Both the position numbers and the translations under genes were made by a program. 10,378 bases of DNA from Bryobacterales bacterium (GTDB lineage Bacteria; Acidobacteriota; Terriglobia; Bryobacterales; Bryobacteraceae). Shown in pieces: positions 1-7,070 of this stretch (its first letter is position 1; every line of letters begins with the position of its first letter). Under the pieces are notes generated by a model that had not been told where the DNA came from, searched no databases, and saw only the letters and a list, made by a program, of their open reading frames with translations. The stretch is taken from assembly GCA_025353235.1 (NCBI GenBank), contig JANXQZ010000104.1, positions 1 through 10,378 of the forward strand. Reading direction: 5' to 3'.

Positions 1-860
1 GCCGTGAACGCGTAGAATCCCTCCGGGCCGCGCACGCCGGCCTTGATCGAAACATCTTCGAATGTGCCATCGCCGCGATTGTGATAGAGAGTGACCTTCC
101 CGAACGGCAAGCCGCGAGGTCCACAAAAAACGGGCATGCCCTTCCATTCGCAATTCGCTCCGTTGCCCGGCGCGGGAGTCTTCTGTACATCGAACTGTTG
201 ATAGCTGGTGACGAGCAGGTCAAGGTGGCCGTCGCGATCGTAATCGAGGAAGGTGCAGCCGGAACTCCATTCCTTTCCAGATCCAGCCACTCCGCGCTGT
301 TCGGCGACGTTCGAGAATTTTCCGTGATCGTTATGGAAGAGGGCGTTCTTGCCCCAGTAGGTGACATACACATCTTCGTAGCCCGTGTTATCGATGTCGC
401 CTACGCAGACGCCGTTGCCCCAGCCCGCAAGAAGCATGCCCGTCTCCCGAGTAACGTCGCGGAATTTGCGGTTGCCCTCGTTGCGATACAGGTGATTGGT
501 GGGAGCGTCGGCCCCCTTGAAACCTTCCAGTCGCGATCCGTTGACCAGGAAAATATCTTGCCTGCCATCCCGGTCAAAATCGATGAAGGCTACCCCGGTG
601 CCGTTGGCTTCGATGATGTATTTCTTAGTCTGCTCGCCTCCAGACGTGAAGCGCATATTCAGGCCGGCGGCAGCCGCAACATCGACAAACTTCGCCAGGA
701 ATGGCCGTCCGGATGAAGCTTCGCGCGGCACTGGAGGAGCATTGCGGGTTGAGATGCCTTGGCCAAAACAGACAGCCGCTAGTGCGGCGGATAGAAAGAT
801 CAACGGCTTGCGTGCGGGGTGGCGGGTGTGGTAAAACTCCGGCGTTATGATTGGCGGCAA
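1..860 (-). CDS. CRTAC1-family FG-GAP/VCBS repeat protein, exported (3' end beyond left edge)
   Basis: The minus strand is open from a stop at about 902 through the left edge. It encodes an N-terminal basic stretch (TRHPARK), a hydrophobic core (LIFLSAALAAVCFG), then the opening typical of this family (FVDVAAAAGLNMRF). Three acidic calcium-loop motifs of FG-GAP/VCBS beta-propeller blades follow: DFDRDGRQD (about residue 93), DIDNTGYED (about 153) and DYDRDGHLD (about 205), each after a 'LYRNEG'/'LFHNDHG'-like segment. The family (mammalian CRTAC1 relatives, usually with a C-terminal ASPIC/UnbV domain) is secreted and probably binds calcium; the bacterial role is unknown. The C-terminal domain would lie off the left edge and is not seen. 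The start is uncertain: there is no ATG, the TTG at 860 keeps the positive n-region but overlaps the divergent gene, and the TTG at 803 removes the positive charges. Neither has a clear ribosome binding site. The family call is firm, the start is not. Confidence 0.85.
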   Translation of the reverse strand, partial: MPPIITPEFYHTRHPARKPLIFLSAALAAVCFGQGISTRNAPPVPREASSGRPFLAKFVDVAAAAGLNMRFTSGGEQTKKYIIEANGTGVAFIDFDRDGRQDIFLVNGSRLEGFKGADAPTNHLYRNEGNRKFRDVTRETGMLLAGWGNGVCVGDIDNTGYEDVYVTYWGKNALFHNDHGKFSNVAEQRGVAGSGKEWSSGCTFLDYDRDGHLDLLVTSYQQFDVQKTPAPGNGANCEWKGMPVFCGPRGLPFGKVTLYHNRGDGTFEDVSIKAGVRGPEGFYAFT

Positions 861-2514
861 ACGAATATTCGGCGCAGCCGTATTCTGCGCGCTCCTGGCT
901 TATGGTGATTATGCTACACGCCAGCCGCTGCCTGGCTTGGCGCGGATTACCATGCGTATCCGGGCAGAGGACGGCAGGCCAACCGGTCTGAGGCTGCGCA
1001 TCACAAATAGCGCGGGAGATTACTTTGCACCGCTTGGACACTTGCCGTACCCGGACCAGACCCGCCGCAATGCCAATGATCTGATCCTCGGAGACGGCCA
1101 AGTCACGCCTCTGGAGGTGCATGCCTTGGTGTACGACGGAGCGGAGGTTGACCTTCCACCCGGACGCTACAATTTTCACGCCAACAAAGGCTTTGAGTAC
1201 GAGACGATCGACCTGCCAGTTGTGATCGAGAAGGCGGAGCGATCGGCGGTCACCTTGCCCTTAAAGAAATTCGCGGACTTCGAGGCGCGCGGCTGGTATC
1301 CAGGCGACACGCACATGCACTTCCCGGATCCCTCCGGCGTGAGATATCAAATGGAGTGCGAAGGGTTGCGCGTGTGCAGCCTGCTGTTGTTGAAGAGCGG
1401 ATACAAAACCGGCCGTCCCGGAGACGGCAACTTTGAGAACGTCGAACATTTCACTGGCAAGCTTTCGCCCGTTTCAGACGTGCTGCATTTCGTCAAAGTG
1501 GGCGAGGAGTTCCGGCACGGATTGCTGGCGCATCTGCTCCTGCAGAACCTGACCAGCATCGTGTGGCCGGTGTCGGTCGGCGGCTTGCGGGAGAGCGGCG
1601 TAGGCGGGTACGACTGGCCGATGATGCTGGATGCCGCCGACGACGCACATGCGCAAGGGGCGCTGGTGAGTTGGGCGCACTGGCCGTATCCTTCGCTGGA
1701 AGCTCCGCTCGACATCGCGCTCGGCCGAATCGATTCCATCGATTTGCTGACGACGGGCGATCCGTTTAAGCATCATCCGATTCTGGTGGAGGTCTACAAA
1801 ATGTACGGACCCCGCGTGTACTCGATGGCTCCGATCGAGGTTTATTACCACTACTTGAACTGCGGGTTCCGGCTGGCGATTTCGTCAGGTTCCGACAAGA
1901 TGGGGCTCAATCCTCCCATGGGCAGCGCCCGGACTTACGTGAAGACGGACGGCCCACTCACCTACGATTCGTGGATTGAAGGGATTCGCAAAGGACGTAC
2001 CTTTGCAAGCGATTATCCCCTGCTTGAGTTCACGGTGAATGGGCAGCTTCCTGGCGATACGTTGCACTTGCCAGTTGGCAAAGCGGCGCTGCGGGTTCAC
2101 GCGCGGGCGGAATCTCTGGAGCCCTACGATCAACTGGAGATCGTATATAACGGCAAAGTCATCCGCAGTGTTAAGCCTGCCGGTGCGCACTCCACTGCCA
2201 CAATCGATGAAGCTGTCGAAGTGGATCGCGGGGGATGGATCGCGGTGCGGGCGCATGGGCGAAAGATGCTGGAGTACGGCGCCACTTGGTGGAAGATGCC
2301 GGTGCTCGCCCATTCTTCGCCCGTCTATCTAGAGATGCCGGGACGGCCAGCACCCTCTGCCGAATCGGCGCGATTGTTTCAGGACCAGCTAGATTTCCTG
2401 GAGCGATGGGCGGAGCAGGATGCGAAATTCCCGACAAGCGAGAACAAAGCCGAAGCTCTTCGGAGGATTGCCGAAGCCAGGGCAATCTATGAAAAGCTTG
2501 CGCGCGGTGACTAA
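847..2514 (+). CDS. CehA/McbA-family (PHP-like) metallohydrolase, probably exported
   Basis: A 555-residue protein. Residues 1-20 form a signal peptide or anchor (KR, then a hydrophobic run). Residues 30-145 look like a beta-rich N-terminal domain. The PHP-like metal-binding domain opens with WYPGDTHMHF, with His156 and His158 as the HxH pair. Further candidate ligands are Glu220/Glu221 (VGEEFRHG), His229 (LLAHLLL), His278 (SWAHWPYP) and Asp350 (SGSDKMG). The C-terminal third is a beta domain ending in a short helical tail. CehA and McbA hydrolyse carbamate esters such as carbaryl, but the family is broad and the substrate here cannot be read. The 'HMHFPDPSG' loop differs from the HxHxxxSD form of classical PHP enzymes. 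The start at 847 is chosen because it gives the signal sequence; no strong ribosome binding site precedes it. It is divergent from the CRTAC1-family gene, with touching or overlapping starts. Confidence 0.83.
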   Translation: MIGGKRIFGAAVFCALLAYGDYATRQPLPGLARITMRIRAEDGRPTGLRLRITNSAGDYFAPLGHLPYPDQTRRNANDLILGDGQVTPLEVHALVYDGAEVDLPPGRYNFHANKGFEYETIDLPVVIEKAERSAVTLPLKKFADFEARGWYPGDTHMHFPDPSGVRYQMECEGLRVCSLLLLKSGYKTGRPGDGNFENVEHFTGKLSPVSDVLHFVKVGEEFRHGLLAHLLLQNLTSIVWPVSVGGLRESGVGGYDWPMMLDAADDAHAQGALVSWAHWPYPSLEAPLDIALGRIDSIDLLTTGDPFKHHPILVEVYKMYGPRVYSMAPIEVYYHYLNCGFRLAISSGSDKMGLNPPMGSARTYVKTDGPLTYDSWIEGIRKGRTFASDYPLLEFTVNGQLPGDTLHLPVGKAALRVHARAESLEPYDQLEIVYNGKVIRSVKPAGAHSTATIDEAVEVDRGGWIAVRAHGRKMLEYGATWWKMPVLAHSSPVYLEMPGRPAPSAESARLFQDQLDFLERWAEQDAKFPTSENKAEALRRIAEARAIYEKLARGD

Positions 2515-2529
2515 TATCGGTACGAGCCG

Positions 2530-2548
2530 CTAGAAAGCCGGCTTTTAG
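2530..2548. terminator. Candidate bidirectional terminator hairpin between convergent genes
   Basis: In the 30-base gap between two convergent genes there is a palindrome AAAGCCGGCTTT (2534-2545). It is extended by CTA (2530-2532) pairing with TAG (2546-2548), with one bulged G at 2533. The A-rich left arm and T-rich right arm would give short U-runs to transcripts from either side. The right arm overlaps the stop codon of the minus-strand gene. The stem is short and the loop small (CCGG), so this is a plausible but weak intrinsic terminator. Confidence 0.35.
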
Positions 2549-3366
2549 TACGGCGTCGGGAACGTCTTAGAGATATGGTCGTGCCAAGTGAGCGACTCTT
2601 CGTCCACGAAGGCCCAGATCACTCCCAAGCCGGCCGCCAACAAACTCAGACAGCCGGAGGCAGCACGGAGCAGACGCTGGTCGCGGGTCGGCCTGCGCCC
2701 TTCAAAAGTGACTAGCTGCAATTGAGCCCAGCGCATTCCCGCAGTATCTAAATCCGCAAAGCACCAGAGCAATTCATACAGCAGATAGAATATCCCAGCA
2801 GCCAGGGCGCTGAACAGGGCCGTATGCAGGGTCAGCACCCCTTGCCCTCCAGCAAGAAGGAAGACCAGCAGGAACAGCGCCACTGCCACGATCACCAAAC
2901 TTAAATCGAGAGCCGCAGCCATAATCCTGTGAACCGGAAGGGCGACGTGCGCGTCACAGCCTATTACGGGTTCGGGCGCAATCGCCAGTGGTTGCACTTG
3001 AGTGATCACTGTATCGAAGTTGAAGCTTTCCTGGCCGGGGATAGGACGCTTGGATCGTAAACGACCCGACGAAACGTGGGTGCGCGGCTTAGACTCGACG
3101 GCTTCCGGAGCATAGGATTGAAACGATACAACGCGGCTGCTAAACAGGGATGGCTGAAAGGGAGCCGGTCGCGGTTCGCCTTCGTTCGCTACGCCCGCCA
3201 GTGCAGGCGCAGGCTGCTCGGGTTCATACTCCAGGGCCCGCGCTGCCGACCCGCGACCGTAGGCGGGGCGGGCAAATGGACCGGCGGCATCGTCCAGACG
3301 ACGGCCGCAACGCTGGCAGCGATGATCGTCGGCAGTGTTTGAGGCACGGCAATAGTGGCAATTCAT
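2545..3366 (-). CDS. Zinc-ribbon RDD-family membrane protein
   Basis: A 273-residue protein in three parts. Residues 1-23 are a zinc ribbon with Cys3, Cys6, Cys17 and Cys20 (CxxC-x10-CxxC). Residues 24-145 are a polar, Pro/Ala/Arg-rich, probably disordered linker. Residues 146-273 are an RDD domain: the first helix holds a conserved R-x5-D (HRIMAAALDL), membrane segments lie near 154-172, 182-201 and 236-253, the centre has the GMRW version of the usual 'tpGK' turn followed by LQLVTFEGRRPT, and the end has 'LTWHDHISKT', the family's closing motif. RDD proteins are poorly characterised; some have been linked to transport or to anchoring. The zinc ribbon would face the cytoplasm. The gene is divergent from lptD and convergent with the metallohydrolase gene. 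The ATG start at 3366 is fixed by the zinc ribbon. No strong ribosome binding site is seen. Confidence 0.8.
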   Translation of the reverse strand: MNCHYCRASNTADDHRCQRCGRRLDDAAGPFARPAYGRGSAARALEYEPEQPAPALAGVANEGEPRPAPFQPSLFSSRVVSFQSYAPEAVESKPRTHVSSGRLRSKRPIPGQESFNFDTVITQVQPLAIAPEPVIGCDAHVALPVHRIMAAALDLSLVIVAVALFLLVFLLAGGQGVLTLHTALFSALAAGIFYLLYELLWCFADLDTAGMRWAQLQLVTFEGRRPTRDQRLLRAASGCLSLLAAGLGVIWAFVDEESLTWHDHISKTFPTPY

Positions 3367-3474
3367 TTTGGCACCCGCTTCGTTGGAGCAAAATATCTTC
3401 GAACAGTGTTGCAGCCGTTCCGAATTCCGTGCTACGGTTTTCGGTTGAGCCTCCCCGTTAGCCTATCCACGCTG

Positions 3475-5868
3475 TTGCCCGGAGAAGACCCTATTAATGT
3501 TCGTAACATAAATGGGCGAAAATGTCACGCAATTTCTTCGTCGATACTAAGTGCGCTTGTTGCCTGGATCCTCTCAAATTCTTTTTGGGCCTCGGCTCAA
3601 GTCTATAGACCGCCCTTCGTTCCCCCGCCTCCCGCCGCCGCTCAGGTGAATCCTGCCAATCCCAATCAAAAAATTCGGGTTCTCCGGCCGGATGCCCCTG
3701 GCCCCAAGGACATGAACGTGGAGGCGACCACGCAAGAAGTAGAAGGCGAGTGGCGACGGCTCCGAGGCAATGTAAAAATCGAGACTACCGAGATGTCGCT
3801 TCAGGCCGATTCAGTGGATTACAACTCGGAAACCGGCCAAGTTCAAGCGAAGGGCAGCGTCAAGTTTCAGCATTTCTATAACGGGGACAAGATCGAGTGC
3901 GACCATGCGGATTACAACGTGGACTCGGAGACGGGAAAGTTTTACGACGTGCGCGGGACGTCGCCAGCTAAGATCGAATCGCGGCCAGGCATTCTTACAA
4001 CCAGCAACCCTTTCTATTTTCAGGGCGAGTGGGCCGAGCGAATTCACGAAAAATACATTCTGCACAGCGGCTTCATCACCGATTGCAAAGTGCCTCGCCC
4101 CTGGTGGACTCTGCGCGGGCCTAAGTTCGAAGTGATCCCGGGCGAGCACGCGATCGCCTACCATGCCAGCTTTCGCATCCGCGGGATCCCCGTATTCTAT
4201 GCGCCGGCGCTCTATAAATCGCTCAAAAAATCTCCGCGCAAAAGCGGGTTCTTAACACCCAACGCGGGGCATAGTTCGTTGCGAGGATACATGGTCGGGG
4301 CGGGTTACTATTGGGCGATCAACCGGAGCTACGATGCATTGTACCGGGCGCAATACTTCACGCAGCGGGGACTTGCCCATACGGTGGATTTCCGCGGCAA
4401 GGTCAAGCCCGGAACCGATTTCAATGTCAGCTTGTACGCAGTTAACGATCGGGGAATCAAGATCGGAGCCGATGGAAACGGGAACGATATCATCCAGAAA
4501 CAAGGCGGTGAATTGCTGTCGGTCCAGGGTCGTTCGGACTTGGGCAACGGATGGCTGGCGAGGGGAGAGATCAATTACCTGTCCTCTTTCCTGTTCCGGC
4601 AGTCGTTTACCGAAAGCTTCCACGAGGCCATCTTTTCAGAATCTCGCTCGGAGGGGTTTATCACGAAGCACTGGTCGAGCTATGGGTTCAATGTCGTGGT
4701 TGATCGCGAGGAGCAGTTTCAGAGCTCGGCTCCAGACGACAAGATTATTATCGGCAAACTCCCAGAGCTTCAGTTTCTGAGCAGAGATCATCAAATCTGG
4801 GACAAGGGCTTGCCCCTCTGGATCTCGCTCGACTCGAGCGCTGGCTTGCTCCGTCGAACAGAGCCGGAATTCCAGACTCGCCAGTTTGTCGACCGGGTTG
4901 ACCTCAACCCTCGAATCACCACGGCTCTCTATTGGAAGGGTTTCAGCTTGGTTCCGAGTTTCTCGGCGCACGAAACTCACTACGGCTCCAGCTTTCAGGA
5001 TGGCGTCGTCACGGGCAACAACTTCACCCGAAGCGCAAGAGAAGTGGAGGTGGACCTGATCATGCCCTCGCTCGCCCGGATCTATAAAGCTCCCAAGTGG
5101 ATGGGCGACAAGGTGAAGCACGTGATCGAGCCGCGAGCCGAATATCATTACGTGACGGGCGTGAACGATTTCGAGCGGATCATTCGGTTCGATCAGACTG
5201 ACTTGCTCTCGAATACCAACGAAGTGAGGTATTCGCTCGCGAACCGGTTCTTCGTCAAGGGCGCGGATGGAGCGGTGAACGAGGTGGTGAGCTGGGAGCT
5301 GTCGCAGGCGCGCTACTTCGATCCCACGTTCGGCGGCGCGGTGGTTCCGGGGCATCGCAATATCGTCGAGAGCGAGTCGGATCTGACTGGGTTTGCGTTT
5401 CTGGACGGGCCGCGCAACTACTCGCCGATCGTTTCCGTGCTGCGGGTTCAGCAGAAAATCGGCGTGGAGTGGCGGACCGATTACGACCCCCTGCGAGGCG
5501 GCGTTTCCAACAGCGGATTCACGGCTGACGCTCGCTGGTCTAGCTACTTCGTTTCGCTGGGACACTACGTGGTGAAGAGCGACCCGGTGCTGTCGCCCAG
5601 TTCGAACCAGTTTCGGGGCTTGATCGGATTTGGCAATCAGAATCGGAAGGGCTGGAACGCCGCCTTCAGTTCGTACTACGATTTCAAGCGCGGGCTGGTG
5701 CAGTTCTCTACCATGGAAGCGACGTACAACACCGACTGTTGCGGAGTTAGCGTCGAGTACAGACGGTTCAACATCGGGACGCGGGACGAGACGCAATATC
5801 GGGTAGCGTTTGCGATCTCGAATGTGGGAACGTTTGGAACATTGAAGAAGCAGGAACGAATCTTTTAG
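3475..5868 (+). CDS. lptD: LPS-assembly protein LptD (outer-membrane LPS translocon)
   Basis: From the TTG at 3475 this gives 797 residues. The signal peptide has NGRKCHAISSS, then the hydrophobic SILSALVAWILSN, and a likely cut near FWASA|Q. A Pro-rich linker (RPPFVPPPPAAAQ) follows. Residues 79-170 are the OstA/LptA-like periplasmic domain (RGNVKI, LQADSVDYN, QAKGSVKF). The central family signature is PVFY (239-242) followed by SGFLTP (257-262). The rest is a long beta-barrel ending in Phe. Four cysteines lie in the mature part, at 142, 204, 755 and 756; two N-terminal plus an adjacent CC near the C-terminus matches the disulfide layout of E. coli LptD. LptD receives LPS from the periplasmic bridge and, with LptE in proteobacteria, inserts it into the outer leaflet. 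The start is unclear: the in-frame candidates are GTG 3355, GTG 3406, TTG 3409, TTG 3445 and TTG 3475, plus a non-standard ATT at 3493 behind GGAG. No LptE gene is seen here. Confidence 0.92.
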   Translation: MPGEDPINVRNINGRKCHAISSSILSALVAWILSNSFWASAQVYRPPFVPPPPAAAQVNPANPNQKIRVLRPDAPGPKDMNVEATTQEVEGEWRRLRGNVKIETTEMSLQADSVDYNSETGQVQAKGSVKFQHFYNGDKIECDHADYNVDSETGKFYDVRGTSPAKIESRPGILTTSNPFYFQGEWAERIHEKYILHSGFITDCKVPRPWWTLRGPKFEVIPGEHAIAYHASFRIRGIPVFYAPALYKSLKKSPRKSGFLTPNAGHSSLRGYMVGAGYYWAINRSYDALYRAQYFTQRGLAHTVDFRGKVKPGTDFNVSLYAVNDRGIKIGADGNGNDIIQKQGGELLSVQGRSDLGNGWLARGEINYLSSFLFRQSFTESFHEAIFSESRSEGFITKHWSSYGFNVVVDREEQFQSSAPDDKIIIGKLPELQFLSRDHQIWDKGLPLWISLDSSAGLLRRTEPEFQTRQFVDRVDLNPRITTALYWKGFSLVPSFSAHETHYGSSFQDGVVTGNNFTRSAREVEVDLIMPSLARIYKAPKWMGDKVKHVIEPRAEYHYVTGVNDFERIIRFDQTDLLSNTNEVRYSLANRFFVKGADGAVNEVVSWELSQARYFDPTFGGAVVPGHRNIVESESDLTGFAFLDGPRNYSPIVSVLRVQQKIGVEWRTDYDPLRGGVSNSGFTADARWSSYFVSLGHYVVKSDPVLSPSSNQFRGLIGFGNQNRKGWNAAFSSYYDFKRGLVQFSTMEATYNTDCCGVSVEYRRFNIGTRDETQYRVAFAISNVGTFGTLKKQERIF

Positions 5869-5921
5869 CCCATGCTCCGTTGGCGGTGCGCCCAGTTGAC
5901 GCTGGATGCTGCCGCCACCGA

Positions 5922-6308
5922 CTAGTGCGCGGCCGCGCCGGCCTGGAGCCGACGGAAGAAGAAGTACGACGCGCCCCACAGAACCCCGGTCCCCACCGAC
6001 CAGATCCACGCCTCGACCCCGTCGCCGACGGCGAGGTGGGCGACCAGCGCCGAGAAGAGCGTGATGGCGAAGCCGGCGTAGGCCCACTCCTTGAGCCGCG
6101 CGGGGACCATGGGGACGAGCAGTGCGGCCACGCCCGCCAGCTTGGCCCACGAGAGCTCGATGCGGAAATAGGCAGGGAAGCCGAGGTGGGCGAAAACCTC
6201 GGCCACCTGGGGGAGCCGCAGCTGGGCGTAGGCGGTGAAGCTCATCTGGAGCGCGAAGAGTGCTGTCGAGATCCAGAAGCCGGCGACCAACCCCTTGGAG
6301 GCCGTCAT
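5922..6308 (-). CDS. DoxX-like four-helix membrane protein
   Basis: A 128-residue, very hydrophobic protein with about four transmembrane helices: near residues 5-24 (LVAGFWISTALFALQMSFTA), 48-69 (ELSWAKLAGVAALLVPMVP), 73-92 (YAGFAITLFSALVAHLAVG) and 98-117 (AWIWSVGTGVLWGASYFFF). The stretch PAYFRIELSWAKLAGVAALLVP is typical of the DoxX-like family of small membrane proteins, whose biochemical role is mostly unknown. The ATG at 6308 lies one base after the stop of the SRPBCC gene, with GGAG about 10 bases upstream, so the two are translationally coupled. A longer reading back to 6374 would only run into the upstream gene. G+C over 5941-6240 is about 70% (211 of 300 bases), far above the 56-58% of its neighbours, which suggests a different recent origin. 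It converges on lptD with a 53-base gap. Confidence 0.82.
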   Translation of the reverse strand: MTASKGLVAGFWISTALFALQMSFTAYAQLRLPQVAEVFAHLGFPAYFRIELSWAKLAGVAALLVPMVPARLKEWAYAGFAITLFSALVAHLAVGDGVEAWIWSVGTGVLWGASYFFFRRLQAGAAAH

Positions 6309-6309
6309 C

Positions 6310-6735
6310 TTACACCAGCTCCCCGAGCACCCGCTCCAGACCGCCGAAGAAGTGCTGCCAGCCGTAGTTTGCACCCTGATACGCTGCCTGCTGGTCGAGA
6401 CGGAAGCCGGAGTGCTCCATGCGAACGTGGGTGCCGCCCTCCGCTGGAGTCAGCGTCCAGAGCACAACGGAGTCAAGCCCCAAAGCACTCCAGCTATAGG
6501 AGAGCCGTTTTAAGTGCTCGACGATCAGCACCTCACAGTCGATGACACCATCCCACTTCGGCATGGCTTCGGACCGGAATTGGAACTTCCGCCCGGCCAC
6601 CGGTTCGAAGTCATTTTTCAGTAGCCATTGCGCGACGAGCGGGTTCTCGGTGAGCGCGCGCCACAGCTTTTCTGGCGGGTGCTGGAATACCCTCTCGATC
6701 ATAAGAGTACGAGTACTCTCTGCTGGATTGCTCAT
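6310..6735 (-). CDS. SRPBCC (AHSA1/START-like) domain protein
   Basis: A 141-residue single-domain protein. It begins with TLMIERVFQHPPEKLWRALTENPLVAQWL, the usual opening strand-helix of the AHSA1-type SRPBCC fold. It continues with a beta sheet (GRKFQFR, GVIDCEVLIVEHLKRLSYSW, SVVLWTLTPAEGGTHVRMEHSGF) and ends in the long helix (GANYGWQHFFGGLERVLGEL) that caps the hydrophobic pocket. Such proteins bind a hydrophobic ligand or a partner protein; the ligand is not predictable. The ATG at 6735 overlaps the stop of the arsR-type gene by 4 bases (ATGA), with AAAGGA a few bases upstream. ArsR-SRPBCC pairing is common in bacteria and the SRPBCC protein is usually co-regulated. The 3' part (6301-6480) is about 65% G+C, the 5' part (6481-6720) about 56%. 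Confidence 0.86.
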   Translation of the reverse strand: MSNPAESTRTLMIERVFQHPPEKLWRALTENPLVAQWLLKNDFEPVAGRKFQFRSEAMPKWDGVIDCEVLIVEHLKRLSYSWSALGLDSVVLWTLTPAEGGTHVRMEHSGFRLDQQAAYQGANYGWQHFFGGLERVLGELV

Positions 6736-7070
6736 GATTCCATCCTTTCCAAAAGCGCTTCTAGACGATCAAACCGGTCGCGCCAGAATGCACCGTAGTG
6801 ACGCAGCCAGTACACCATCGGCGCCAGCGCATCGGGCCGTGCGCGATAGTGAGTTTCGCGTCCCTCGCGACGATGCCGTACCAGCTTTGCCAGCTTTAGC
6901 ACCGTGAGGTGCTTGGAGACAGCAGGCTGAGATACGCCCGCATAGCGAGTCAATGCGTGGACGGTTTGTTCGCCCTGCCGGGTCAGCTCCTCGAAAATGG
7001 CCCTGCGGGTCGGGTCGGCGAGAGCCCGGAATACGTTATTGGCATTGGCCGGTGTCACCCGAACAATCAT
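6732..7070 (-). CDS. ArsR-family winged-helix transcriptional repressor, no metal-site cysteines
   Basis: A 112-residue protein read from the ATG at 7070. It contains the ArsR opening FRALADPTRRAIFEEL (14-29), a winged helix-turn-helix (TVHALTRYAGVSQPAVSKHLTVLKLAKLV, 37-64), the wing (RHRREGRETHYR) and a C-terminal dimerisation helix (FWRDRFDRLEALLERM). It has no cysteine, so the ELCVCDL-type metal site of ArsR/SmtB sensors is absent; this fits the subgroup found upstream of SRPBCC genes, whose inducers are mostly unknown. The ATG at 7070 lies inside the predicted -10 box of the promoter at 7066-7094. If that promoter is used, translation would start at the GTG at 7058 on a leaderless mRNA. 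A longer frame up to 7166 lacks family similarity and is not used. It probably represses itself and the two genes downstream through the palindrome at 7067-7086. Confidence 0.88.
   Translation of the reverse strand: MIVRVTPANANNVFRALADPTRRAIFEELTRQGEQTVHALTRYAGVSQPAVSKHLTVLKLAKLVRHRREGRETHYRARPDALAPMVYWLRHYGAFWRDRFDRLEALLERMES

Noticed and set aside
81..716. A 211-codon plus-strand open frame
   Set aside because: It is antisense to the CRTAC1-family gene, whose calcium-loop motifs are unmistakable on the other strand.
625..1179. A 184-codon minus-strand open frame spanning the CRTAC1/metallohydrolase junction
   Set aside because: It is in the wrong frame for the CRTAC1-family protein and antisense to the hydrolase; no recognisable motif.
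5881..5917. Inverted repeat TGGCGG / CCGCCA between lptD and the DoxX gene, as a terminator
   Set aside because: Only six base pairs, a large loop, no U-run on either strand.
4636..6150. A 504-codon open frame on the minus strand across most of the lptD 3' half
   Set aside because: It is antisense to a clear LptD, rich in Arg/Gly/Pro low complexity, resembles no family I know and runs out of frame through the DoxX gene; best explained as a frame kept open by codon bias.
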